NCBI GenBank assembly: GCA_914767715.1
Contig: OU612073.1
Coordinates: forward strand, 8,992,001-9,052,000
Length of the DNA: 60,000 nucleotides
Source: Membranipora membranacea
Taxonomy: Eukaryota; Bryozoa; Gymnolaemata; Cheilostomatida; Membraniporidae
Direction: 5' to 3'
Shown piece after piece: positions 11,756-23,400 of this stretch (positions are counted from its first letter, which is position 1; each line of letters opens with the position of its first letter). Below the pieces are notes generated by a model. The model was given only the letters and a program-made list of their open reading frames with translations. It did not search any database and was not told the origin of the DNA. The position numbers and the translations under genes are program-made.

Positions 11756-12693
11756 TCATAAATTGTGATAAATTTTTATATATAACAGGGAGTTGTCCTA
11801 ACTTGCACCTGCAAGAAAATGAAAAATAATCTAACTCACTAAGCCCTACTTCCAGTCGAGTATACAACTAGCAGAGAGCAATGACAGTAAACATTCAATT
11901 ATTTAACAGTATGTCGAAGGTGTGGGATTTTATAACAGCAATAGGGTTCATCAAATGAAAAAACTTGGACACTTGCTCAATTATCAAAGAGTTGTGATTT
12001 TTTCAATTAACGTTTTTTGTTTCCATCTAATCGCCAAAAGCCACTCTCTCGTAATGTTTTTCCCATAAGAAAACATCAAGAATGTCTTCCTTTCGTTTTG
12101 TATCATGAGTTGCAGAGTCCTGTATTACCAGAGATTTTTAGACCATCTAGGCAAAGAACACAGCATGGCTCGACCACACAAATATGTTCAATTAAGAGAT
12201 CCCTTGGTGGGTCATTCATTTACTTGTCCTTCTCGCTTTTCGTGTTATTATGTAGATCCCAAAATATATCATCAACATAGTCTTGGGTAAGAAATACAAC
12301 CACATTTTATATATTCTAGCCCTACCAGCAGCAACTGAAGGTAGGGGAAATGGACGTTTGAGTTATTTATCCAATACTGCATGTTGCATGTCTAGGTTGA
12401 AATCAGCTCTATTGATAAATTAATGTATATAACGCATAATATTATTCCTTAAAAATGAAGTTAAAGTAAAAAAATCATCAGCCAGGAACAAGAAGCTTAG
12501 GACAGCACTAGTCATGTGATGTACTATTGCATGTATGTCTCTGACCAATAGCGTGCGAATTGATTTTTGTAGCTTGAGAACCATCAGAAGGAATTCAGTG
12601 TGACAACTTGATTATGGGTGGGCATACTGTAGGTCCTCATATATAGACTCTAACAATCAGATATACACATGCTAACGATGAAGTCAGTGGGGA
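11756..12693. other. Spacer downstream of gene B remnant
   Basis: No supported gene. The stretch is closely matched by 38,140-38,251 plus 40,272-41,127 in unit 2, where a 2-kb hAT-like element splits it. The uninterrupted target ACAACTAG is at 11864-11871. It would include the 3' UTR of the minus-strand B remnant. Confidence 0.6.
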
Positions 12694-15543
12694 TCAGGAC
12701 TGCTTGCACATTCCGCTAGCTTTAGAGAACTTGATGACATACTCAGGATATGCTGCTGCATCGTGGTAAACGACAAATATACTCGGATTCACAGTGTCAT
12801 TGACTGTAGAGTGAAAACCGTCACCTAGATCTTTCCTTGTCATACTGCTGTTGCCTAGGCGGTATCTTCCAGTTACGACTTTAGCCATAATCATGTACTT
12901 TACTTTGTTATCTGTGGCGTATTTCATGAAATACTCAGATGTAGTGGCAAAATAAGAGCGTTGTCCGTAAGCTACAGCTACAAAATAGTAAAACACATGT
13001 AGGAGGTAGCACCCAACAAATATGTGAATCATTGATAGAAGGCCACATACACACCATATGCACCATCAAAATAAATTCTTGGCTTTTTGTTCTATACTGA
13101 TATGAGAAAAGCTCAAGTGTTTGCAGAGGCAGAACATGATTATTTCATTGACAAACAGTTATCAAGTAGTTGTCTACTCTCTTTCATTGGGCAAGCAACT
13201 CATCAAATAATTCCTTTTATATGGCAAGGCTGATTCATACACCTAGGCTGTTACTCAACACTGATATTGAGATTACACTATTATGATGTGTAGAGTTAGA
13301 GTCAATTTAGTATGGGTACCTAACATGTTTGTCACACGTTAACACCCTGATGTAACTCATGAATCATTTCACCCTCTATCCGTCAGAGATAAACATACAA
13401 CAATATATTACGTGATCTTTGTGTTGTTACTCTCCAACAAATTGCCAAAAGAATAAGATATACATACCATTTCTACCAGCAAAACTTCTGTTGAATTCAC
13501 TTTTGCATATCTTGTCAACTGTGCTCAAATCAGTCCCATGCCAAAGACTACGCTCTGCCACAATGGAGTCATGTACTTCCAGTTTTACCCGTTCCCTTTG
13601 ACTTTGATACTGAAGATAGAGGTGTTCATTCTGTATACGAGATATCTAAAAATATTGAATTATAATCAAAATATTTCAAAATCTGTATAATTTCTGACCT
13701 GCTGATAGAAAAGCCGGATAGAGTCAAAGGAACGGAATCAAGCAGTGCTAATATTATTCTGCTCTGCAAGCAAAGTAACATAATGCGGGTTGAAAATGGT
13801 TTAAAATCCCAATTTCAGTATCTATCCCAAGACTGAGAAACAAAGGTGTCTTAAGGGCACCGTCGCCATATTCGGCGCCAAGTTGCTCTCAGTTTGCAGG
13901 CAGGTTGGAGCACACCTAGGGAATCAAGTGAGCACAGAAGTCAGCAGATTTCAGCGCGATTCAAACCCAAGACCTCCAACACTGGCGCATTAGAGGACAG
14001 ACACTCTGACCAACCGAGCCACATCCTAGTCTTGATTTGGCTAATAATCACTCGTTATCACATGTGTCCCTTATCATTAATTTTTTTGTTGAGTGATGGA
14101 ATATAAACCGGGCAGAGATTAGTGCAGAACCTTCCAACGAGTGACTGCAACTTGGGTGTTGCATCCAACTGCAGTTACATCTAATCTTTTGAGAACTTAA
14201 TTTGGCAATGGTAAATAAGTCAGTTCCATTTTTATCTACTCTGTTATACAGTAATACCTCATTGATCTTTATCCCTCCACCAGACGATTGGAGAAAAGCA
14301 TTTGAGACATCTGTGTACTCCGCAGCATCAGTCTGAGGGTTCAGCTTTACTTCAGCGTAACCGACCACCATCTTAGTTAGATCCCAGGTAAACAGTAACG
14401 AGCTTCTACCATTTGATTCTAAATAAATAATCAGATTGGAATTGTCCCCACACCTTGACAGAGTTGGAAACACTTGATCACTGGATCAGCACATGAGATA
14501 ATTTCCTCATCAACTATATTCACAAAATTGTATAACATTAGAGAAAGTGACACCATTTTCTCTCATCAACTGTTTTTTAGACAAAGGTATATTTGACCAA
14601 GACCCCTAATTTGTTCAGCTGCAAGGAAAATTACTGTTGGCAGCATTAGAGGAGACTCTTCCGCAAAAAGGTTTATTGATTTGTCTTCATGGGTGACCCC
14701 TTCTTGGGACCTTTGCAGCCTACCTACCTATGAATTGAAGAAGAGCTTGGTCAACAACGCCTCTCATGTATTTAATGCCATCTTGTGATCCCTCTAAATG
14801 TATATTATTAGTAGATATTTTTACTCTCACATCCAGTACATCCGCCTTCTCCTTGATCTGAGCTCGCTGTAAAGATATATGAAATGAGAATAGTACACCA
14901 GGTATGGACCTGATGTATAATATATTGACAGTATGAAAGAGAGAAAATGCTGGAAAGAATTGGTCAGACTTCATTGAATTACAAAAATTAATCAAACTGG
15001 TATTACCAGTGATAAGCTAGATTTTAAAATAGTATTTTTGCTATCCGAGGGTAAAAATAATTCTAGTTGGGAAGCCGCATGCTAAAATGTGGCTCATTTC
15101 AGTCAAATCCTGGAATTCCAAGGTTTATTTGATTTCTTCTTTCCAAAAAGTTGCTTTGATGTAAAACAAAACGAGGATCCTTTGCAGAATGTTTAGCTAG
15201 TACTCCATACTTAGTATTGACCACAAGGCTAATGGCAGTCTACAATCCTTTCCCACAACCTCAATTGTTACATTACCTGCAGGGCAGAGAGTTCAGGGAT
15301 CCATTTCTTCTGTGGGGAGTTGCTCCAATCATCTTCAAGAATCAGTTTCTTCAGTTCCTGCCTCAGGCTCAAAACTGCCTCCTCGACATCAGACGATTGG
15401 AAACCAAGAAATCTGATACATTTGATATCACTTGTTTTCAACCTCTGTGCTGGACTCTCCGCAATATTTTGATATGTCTGTATCCCAGTGCTGGGAGGTT
15501 GGCCCATGGCACCAGAGACTCGATCCAGTTTCCTGCTAAATTC
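12694..15543 (-). pseudogene. 5'-truncated PARP14-like gene B (ART half retained)
   Basis: Five exons are open and correctly bordered: 15543-15277, 14866-14728, 14418-14258, 13645-13468 and 12977-12694. They correspond one to one with exons 4-8 of B' and are almost identical to them. They encode a KH-like segment and a complete ART domain with the LWHGTD His, the SYFA Tyr and Ile in NPSIFVVYHD. The exons for the N-terminal KH-like array and the macro domain are missing. Homology to B' ends at 15,671, inside the intron, and the DNA beyond belongs to another decayed paralog. One difference from B' alters the donor-loop motif (YGQRSYFA against YGQGSYFA). With no first exon it is most likely a pseudogene. 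An ART-only product from an internal ATG in the first retained exon is possible. Confidence 0.72.
13848..14029 (-). repeat. tRNA-derived SINE in gene B intron
   Basis: On the minus strand: A-box-like TGGCTCGGTTGGTCAGAG, then B-box-like CTTGGGTTTGAATCGCG, then the shared body ending CTGCAAACTGAGAGCAA. The same copy is at 42,283-42,464 in B', so it predates the duplication. Confidence 0.8.
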
Positions 15544-15967
15544 CTAGAACAATAAAACGTTGGTACTAAAAATCTTCATATACAAGAGGCCAACATTATA
15601 AATAAGTGTCGTTACTATTGCATTAGATTCTTTATTCGTTCAGAGGTGAAAGGGAGCGGGTAGAAATAGTACTTGCTAACTATTTGCCCATTAGGTGACA
15701 ATTCTGAGGTTAAAGCCTCCATTAGTTATCTGGGAGCTTTAAAGAATTCAAAGAGCCAATGAGTGCAAATTTGCCTGAGTGTCAGAAGTAGTTTAAATAC
15801 ACATCCTAGACGTGAAAAGTATATTTTGGTTGAGAATCATCTTCATAGATATAAAACACTTTCTCCAGCAATACAAATTTTTCAAGGAGCAAGCCGCACT
15901 CGCAGCATCAAAGCGAAAACTCTAGTATATTCATCATGAGCATCGCTTTCAGCATAACCCCATGCAA

Positions 15968-16036
15968 GTACCTGGGTTTCTGTAAGCTTTAAAATTCTTC
16001 TACATAGAGGGGAATAACTCCAGTCATCAGTTTAAT
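15968..16036 (-). pseudogene. Relic of a PARP14-like exon-4 paralog
   Basis: The sequence resembles the 3' part of exon 4 of genes A and C. It keeps the donor context ACCTGGxTTxCxGTAAGCT and the block corresponding to the DDWS region (ACTCCAGTCATCAG), then loses similarity. It is a short second relic next to the C exon at 16,258, suggesting repeated local duplication and decay of this exon. Confidence 0.5.
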
Positions 16037-16117
16037 AGATGCGTTAAAGTGTTTTTTTTTTCATACAACCACTGTGGGTTAAAAAGAAGTGAGTTAACAT
16101 CACAAGTCTGTCTCTGT

Positions 16118-16252
16118 CTGAAAATTGAGAAATACAGGTGCCATATTCGACTCCAAATTGCTCTCAGTTTGCAGGCATGAGCAAACCCGGGACCTCCAAC
16201 TAATGCGCGTTAGAGGGCAGGCACTCTTACCAACTGAGCTACCTCCTACTGC
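16118..16252 (-). repeat. tRNA-derived SINE
   Basis: On the minus strand it begins with the near-canonical A box TAGCTCAGTTGGTAAGAG and has the B-box-like GGTCCCGGGTTTGC, followed by the shared CTGCAAACTGAGAGCAA body. It sits directly beside the C exon at 16,258-16,454. Confidence 0.8.
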
Positions 16253-16257
16253 TTTAC

Positions 16258-17019
16258 CTGGCTTACAGTAAGCTCGGTGATCCACACTCTGAGAGGGGAT
16301 CACTCCAATCGTCTGCTAAAATCAGCCTCTTCATCTCATTTCTCAATAGAGGAATCGCTTCATCTACCTTCTTCTTTTGGAACCCAATGAACTGAATAAT
16401 AGCTTGGCAGTATTTGAAGGATGCTTGTAGTTGAGCAAGTGTTCGGTTGAATATCTGAATGAATAAAAGATATCATGAGTAAAGTCAAGTCAAGTACAGT
16501 CATCACTACCATCCTAACCAGTAGTATTCCCTACTACAATAGACACAAATTATTGTGGACAAACACTGATGCCATTGAACAAGCAAATCAACGTTGTTGA
16601 AGCAGGAGAGTGAAATGCTCCTTTAGCCACGGGTCTATGTCTTCCCATGTTCTAGTTTGAATTGAGTCTGCAAACCTTCTGCCTTTCATCTGCCTATTCC
16701 CCTACTTTTCCCGAAAATTCAGTGAGCAGGAAAAGATTTCATCTGATTCGCAATTGGTTGATTGAACTAAAAAGTAAACGAAATATAAGTTATAGATAAC
16801 CTGATAACACATGTCATCAGAGTAAATAACCAGCAGGACTTCTTGTGAAGAGCTCCTCGGGTTAGTGCTCAGATGGCTGAGTGCGGTGTCAATCATGCAT
16901 TTGGAGACACGCTGTATTGAGTAATTCAGTCGACCAGTTCCGACAGCCAGAAGGACAACTCTTTTGACCTGGCTACTACAAAAGCTATCCATTGCTGAAG
17001 CGATCTCGTCTTGCAATAC
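16258..17019 (-). pseudogene. Paralog C remnant: macro exon and frameshifted KH-like exon
   Basis: Exon 17019-16801 encodes the second half of a macro domain (AVGTGRLNYS, then SSSQEVLLVIYSDD), open and with good splice borders. It is closer to gene A than to B'. Exon 16454-16258 matches gene A exon 4 but is shorter and has lost one base where A reads GATTGGAGTGAATCC. The frame then ends in a TAA just before the donor. No exon 1 or 2 equivalent is visible up to 17,889. The piece is therefore a dead third paralog trapped between the B remnant and unit 2. Confidence 0.7.
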
Positions 17020-17889
17020 CTAAAATATTTAATATACAGCGTTGCCTTTTTACACATAATTCAATGTACTGAGAAGTTTCAAGATCAACAGTTTGTCTCT
17101 CATCCACTAAGGAGATTTTAATCAGTCAACTTTACCCTGGTTAAATACAATTAATGAGAATGTTTTTACAGGTACCAATGCATGAGGTCATCACTTTCAT
17201 CATTTTTCCATCTTTCTAACCAGTATTTTGGCTAGCCTGTCTTGACAAGCTTTGTTTGGGGGTGGGCGGGTGGGTGTTGTTGCTATTATATATTCTTCCT
17301 TATACACTGTTCCTAAGTTACCATAAACAATAACACATACTCTGAACCTAGCTTCTGAGGCAGGAGCATCGGTTTCAGTGCTAGGGCCACAATTGAGCCG
17401 TATAGGAATGCGGAGGCTACAACATTCGTACCGTTATGCAGGTTTATTGGGTTGTATGCACAGTGAACTCACAATATATGTCCTCACATCAGTGCTATTA
17501 AATGTGATACAACTTCTTTCACTATTTTCCTCTTTTACATTGTGTTTCTACGTGTTCCTGGCTTGATTTGGCTAATTTGACGAACTGAAAGAAAAATAAA
17601 AAGTGAACAGGCATGTAGCTCTTCCCAGAGTATGAGCAGTGAAAATGTTCTATTTCATCAGGCTACATTATGTTTGCTGTTGTTGTAGTTATCTAGTTTG
17701 CAAAGAATTTCTGTCAGCAACTACTTTGCTATGCTATCATGGTTTGTTTTACCCAAATCTTGGGATGCATCTGAATAACTAACTTGTTTCATGCTTGATA
17801 ATCAATCCTGTCATTAATGGCTGGACCTCAAGCTACAAAAAAAAAATTTTTTGCAGGATGTAGAGCTTTGTATTCTGCAACTTAAATAT
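17020..17889. other. Spacer between paralog C remnant and unit 2
   Basis: I see no exon of the PARP14-like family here and no other gene. It holds a short G-rich stretch near 17,260-17,280 and an A/T run at 17,837-17,852. Homology to position 1 of the window begins at 17,890. Confidence 0.5.
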
Positions 17890-18276
17890 TACCACACAGC
17901 AAGACATTCAAATTTTTGTAAACTGCGATTTGTTATATGGAATCTACTGATTGATCAAAATGAGCAGTTGCCAAATTACAGATAGTAGTTCTTTTTTCAT
18001 ACAACAACATTTCAATCATTCATTTTGTTAGATGAACCCTTCCAAAAATAAAATTATTGATCTTAACATTATGAAACTTTCTAATTTTTAGAATTTCTCA
18101 TTTCTTAAATTTAGCACACGTTATGTACAAAACACAAAAGGTTATTCACAAAACGAAGAGCGTAATACTTGTTCTCAAAACATTCTGCTGAGTAACAAAA
18201 ACAAATAACAGCCAAAAAAGTCACCATGATATTTCGAACAACATCACAAGGTCTCAATAACTAATAGAGCATTATA

Positions 18277-19317
18277 CGGGTCATTGCTATTCAATGTAGA
18301 AATATAGTGTAGCAACTTGGTCCACAAACTGTACCAAGGAAGAAAGTTGTGTCATTATTAGGAACATTGTAAATCAGGTGTCGGGAATAGATTTTGTGCT
18401 TAGAGTCAGGGATGCCGATAAATAGATGTATTTTATTTTTGTTTAAATGATAATTTATTGTGTCAATTTGCTCTCAGTATGCAGGCAGGTCGGAACACAC
18501 CTTGGCCTCAATGACCAGTATTCAGTAGACTGCAGTGGGACTCAAACCCAGGATTTCCAGCACTTTCGCTCTTACCCACTGAGCTATCTCCCACTCCTGA
18601 TATCTTATCTTATAGCGAGCTGTTTATTATGCCGTCCTTTGTTACCAACAGGTGTGTCACATAACCACATATGAGTGTGAATTATTATGAATCACACATT
18701 GACATATGAATTTAAATATGTGTAGTCAAAATAATGTAGGGCCAAACACTATAATATTTTAGTAATTAGACTCTTTAATCCTTGTAGAGTTGAGAAGGGC
18801 CAAACTTCAAGCATTATAGAAAAAAAAACCTAGTGGTTGAACCAATGAACTCCCTCTCATTGGTTGAACCGATCGCTCTACTGTTTCACAAAGTTGAGTT
18901 ATCTACTCTTTATGCAAGTGAGGGCAACTACCAAAAACTTAATATTGTTTAGTGATTCACCAGTGAGGGTGGGAGGTATCCCACCCTTCCTGGATTCACT
19001 AAAAAAATTTCAACAAGAATTTCGACTGTATTCTCGTTTCATTAATTATAAGGATCATTATGCCATAATTCATTGCAAGAACCACAAACAGATATTAAAG
19101 CATAGTTATCATCAGATATTGTTTGCAAGACTTTGCTGTGCCACTCGGACACCTGATAAACTGTACATATTACGTTAATTTAATACCATATCTATTTCCA
19201 ATTCCTAGCTCAAATATTGCTAGGGATAATGTAGCTTACTGATGATAAGCCAGCACAAACTGCTCCCATCTCCAGCCATTATATTGTTGTTTAATATGCA
19301 TGTATTCTACTGCTGTG
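18277..19317. other. About 1-kb segment present only in unit 2
   Basis: Between flanks shared with 385-393 in unit 1 lies roughly 1 kb of unrelated DNA. It contains a tRNA-like SINE at 18,452-18,600. I found no clear terminal repeats or target duplication, so it may be a composite insertion in unit 2 or sequence deleted from unit 1. Confidence 0.6.
18452..18600 (-). repeat. tRNA-derived SINE, unit 2 only
   Basis: The minus strand gives GAGATAGCTCAGTGGGTAAG (A box) and CCTGGGTTTGAGTCCCACTG (B box), then the family body CTGCATACTGAGAGCAA. This is the best preserved tRNA-like head in the window. It lies inside the 1-kb segment absent from unit 1. Confidence 0.82.
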
Positions 19318-20439
19318 TTTTTTTCCAACCCAAGCTTGCAGATGGGTACGTTAAGGATTGAAGCTTTATTGTGGATTGTTATAGCAGAGTATGTTGTTAC
19401 CTCCAGCCACCTCTAAGCTAGCTAAGACAACCTGCCATGAATCTTGTAATTTAAACTATTATGGTGTATGATAAAGCTGTAGTGAGCACATAAGACTCAT
19501 CAAAACTGAGGCTTGTGTTTTTTTATTTGTACAGGACAGTTCTATGTCCGCATGATGATACGATCATTAAGTTTCCATGTGGATTTTAAGCTCAAGCTAG
19601 ATCGAGCTGAGTTTTCACCTCCTTCTTTACCCCTTCAAAAAGATCTGATGCAGTCTGGAATTGTACTTGGAATTGGATCTCCCAATTACAAGTCATTTAC
19701 TCTAACCGTAAGCTCATCCTTCCTCACATAACTCAGCATGATCTGAATCTTCAAGCTTTGTATGATCCGATAGGCGTTTCTATTGTGTGCACAACTCCTC
19801 ACTTTGCTAAGTTTGATCCATGGAAACGCAATAAATGTCTCACCCACTCTGCCTGGACCTACCAACAAACCCCCCCCCCCCTCTTATGTACACAGTGAGA
19901 GGATAGGCTTTTGGCTCATACCTAAGTGATGATACACAATAATAATGTAAAATGTAAACTACTACTGGATTATGTGACTACTTTGGTCTTTGAGCGTTAG
20001 CCGAGGAAACTTAGCTTATTGTTCAGACTATCGATAATAATACACAAAATTAATATCGTTCATTTTGCTTGTGTTTATTTCTCCAATAGTATTGTCTACC
20101 ATCTTAAACTATCAATGTCTCCACCAACAATGATAACGTTATACATATTAGATTGTTATCATTCAATAATCACATGATATTATAATATTCTTTGCCAAGT
20201 TAAAAATATGAAAAACAGTTAGTGTAGTGCTTTAGTGTTAGTGGCATTGCAAGTTAGCCAATCACAGGTTATAGAAAATACAACTTACATGACTTTCCAT
20301 TGAGTTCCTGCTTACAATTAATTTACCAAACAAAGGAAACAGCGATCGCCTATATATTCCCCTTGCGTTGACATTGCAATTTGTCGCCCTATACGAAATT
20401 GAGCTGCCTACGTGAAGCGAAGTGTGTACATTTTGTGAT

Positions 20440-23400
20440 TCATCTTTCAAATTTGATAACGTACTCCGGATAGGCAGCGGCATCGTGATAGACAACAAAT
20501 CTTGTTGGATTATTCTCATCATCAACTGTTGAATGAAAGCCATCACCCAAGTTCTTGACAGTGTCGGTCGCTGTGCCGTTGCGGAACTGCCCTGTAATCA
20601 CCTTGGCTAATATAATATAGCTGAAGTTGTCCTGGTCTTTGGGGCAAAACTGGAAGGAGTACTGTGCTGTGTTGGCAAAGTAACTACCATGACCGAAGCG
20701 AACAGCTGTAAAACAGAATGGTTATTTTGCTCTGACATGTTATATAGGTGATATTTGGATATAACAGCAAGGTTAAACATGTTTTGCGCAAATTTTGAGT
20801 GGTGATCGTCCTTGTACTAAAACCTCAGGACATGGTGGCAGACAATATGTGATGCCTGCTATGGTAATCCAGGCTCAGAAAAGGAAAGTTCCTGCACCTT
20901 AATGATTTACTGGACTCATCAGTTTTAAGAATTAGCTGAAGGCCAGTAAAATGGTTAATATTACAACATTATACAGCCGTGAAACATACACTAAAACAAA
21001 GCAGTATTCTCAATAGACAATATTTGGGAAGTTTTACAAAAAGATTCACTTTTTATGCGCTGTAAACGATTTATTGAACTTATTTGTTAAGCATGATAAG
21101 GATGATTCCAGTATAGAAATGTTAACTGCTAACCGTTTTTCCCAGCATAGCCCCTGTTGAATTCACTCCTGCAGATTTTAAAAACAGTATCTGAGTCTGT
21201 TCCGTGCCAGAGTTGGCGCTCTACTACCACAAGAGATCTTCCCACTTCTTGCTCCACCTTCTTTTTCTGGCATTGGTACTGCACATACAGTTGTTCATTT
21301 TGGATCCTTATTATCTAAAATATAAATGTATATACAATATACATTATTGTGCTGAAATCGACTGTTCATCCTGATGTTTTTGAGGCTGCTCTTTCCCAAG
21401 GTTATGAAGGCACACTTCATAATATCACAGAGTAAGGATATATCCTTACTCTGTGATAATAAAATGCTTTGAGACTAAATTGTATATGAAAAGTAAAGTT
21501 GCATCGGCTGGTGAAAATAGCAGGCCAGAATGTTGTTAAATTGAATGTTTGATAATGTAACACCCTAACTCGCATTGCAGCCATCTGAGCACTAACTATA
21601 CTGTATGATGATGTATTATCGTGACCATTGATCTTCCAAAATGAGCAGAGTAGTTTTTTGTTCAGAAACCCAGACTGATGTAGTATCAAAATTAATAAAG
21701 TCATTTCTGTATCATATTCATTTACAAGATGCCAATAAAGTGGCAGCTTTCAATTTTATCGGCATTGATATATGTCTCGGTCTCGAATTTTGTTGCTGTC
21801 TCGGTCTTGTCTTGTCTTGCCAAAATCTGACAGGTTGCTATCCCTAATTCTCATATCAGATGGGCTGAGAATGAACAACAAATGTTTATAGGTTTGATAA
21901 GCGTCAGTCATAACCAAAATTATCTTCATTTCTTACCTCTATGATCTTGGCAGCACCATCGGAGGTTGTATTAAAAGCTGTGCAAACCTTCCTGTACTCA
22001 TTAATATGGCGCATCGTCTTTTCAACTGTGACTTGAGAGTATCCATCTTGTATTTTAGACAAATCCCATGTTGGAGGTAGCTCACTCCTGCTTTCTAATT
22101 CTTTAACAAAGTTAAAAACATGTTGAATAAAAAAGCGTAGAATATTCTCTGGTTTGGCTCACCTAACTTTCTAAGAAATGAGCTGTTCAAGCGAAGCGAA
22201 ATTTATCAATGATGTTCAAGACCTAGATACATTACCTAACATGATAAATAAACATAGGCGTAATTATTATTGTAAACAGGAAAAACTCGAAAAACAATCC
22301 CAGTTTCAACCTTTTAAATAATTTGAGACTGCAATGTAGGAGTTAGTTTCCAACTAAGTGTGAACATTTTGGTATTTTCTTTATCACAATTTGAGTCTTA
22401 CTTATCCATCCAATTGGTTACTTGTTACTTTTAAGGTCATATCTCACCATCACGATCAAGGAAGCCTACACACAAAACTTAACAACTATGACGCAAAGTA
22501 AAGTAAGGTCATATGACATGACAGCTTACCCAGTTTGAGCAATATCTCGTCTACAGAATTCCTGATATTTCTCATGCTTTGGTGGGAACCTTCGATGGAT
22601 ATATTGTCATTGGATATTGCTACCTTGCTTATACCAAATACAGACGCCAATTCTCTGATTTCTGTTCTCTGAAATTGTCATAGCAAAAGGAGAATTGTGT
22701 GAAAAAAAACAAAACTTACTCGGATGGAGCACTTTCTCGTAAAGTAACACGAGCTCAACTTCAATTTACCATTTTTTTGTGTGAATTCGGCTGACATCCA
22801 CGCATACAATATGTGCACCCTGTTTCAGATTTAATGGTTATGTTGTACATATCAGTATCTGGCATACATCACAAGTAGGTAGACCCAGAAATCAGGAGGT
22901 CTCCGCGGACAAACTCCCAATGCGGAATACGGCTCTGCGTCCCGCTGTGCTGGCGCAATTCAAACCTCGTTTGTCATATTTCTAAGCCAAAACTTGAGCT
23001 TTCATATTATGAATTGCGTCATTTTACCTGATTTTACATACTAGCAATAATGATAATAAGCAATTACATAGGTATATGCACTGCTGAGGTAGGAAAACAT
23101 AGTTTCCCTTGCAAAAAGAAGCTTGAAAAGTTTTCTGGGTAAAGGAAGTTGCAAAAAAGGGAGGAAAAGGGAGATAGGGAGGGGGTGGAAAAATACCCTA
23201 AAAACTGGGAGCCTCCCTACCAAAAAGGGAGACTTGTCAGGTATGGTATCTGGACATGAAATAAGAGATACACATCCCAGGATAAGACAGGTTAAATTGA
23301 AGGTTTTGGGATACAATGCAATTATAATGGTTAGCTTTCATATATTTTAGCAAGGACAACATACGTGAGGTAGGTGTGAGCAATTTCTTGAAGCTTTACC

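Noticed and set aside
13848-18600. Functional tRNA genes at the A/B-box sites
   Set aside because: Acceptor stems and anticodon arms do not fold as complete tRNAs by eye, and the copies share a common 3' body, as SINEs do.
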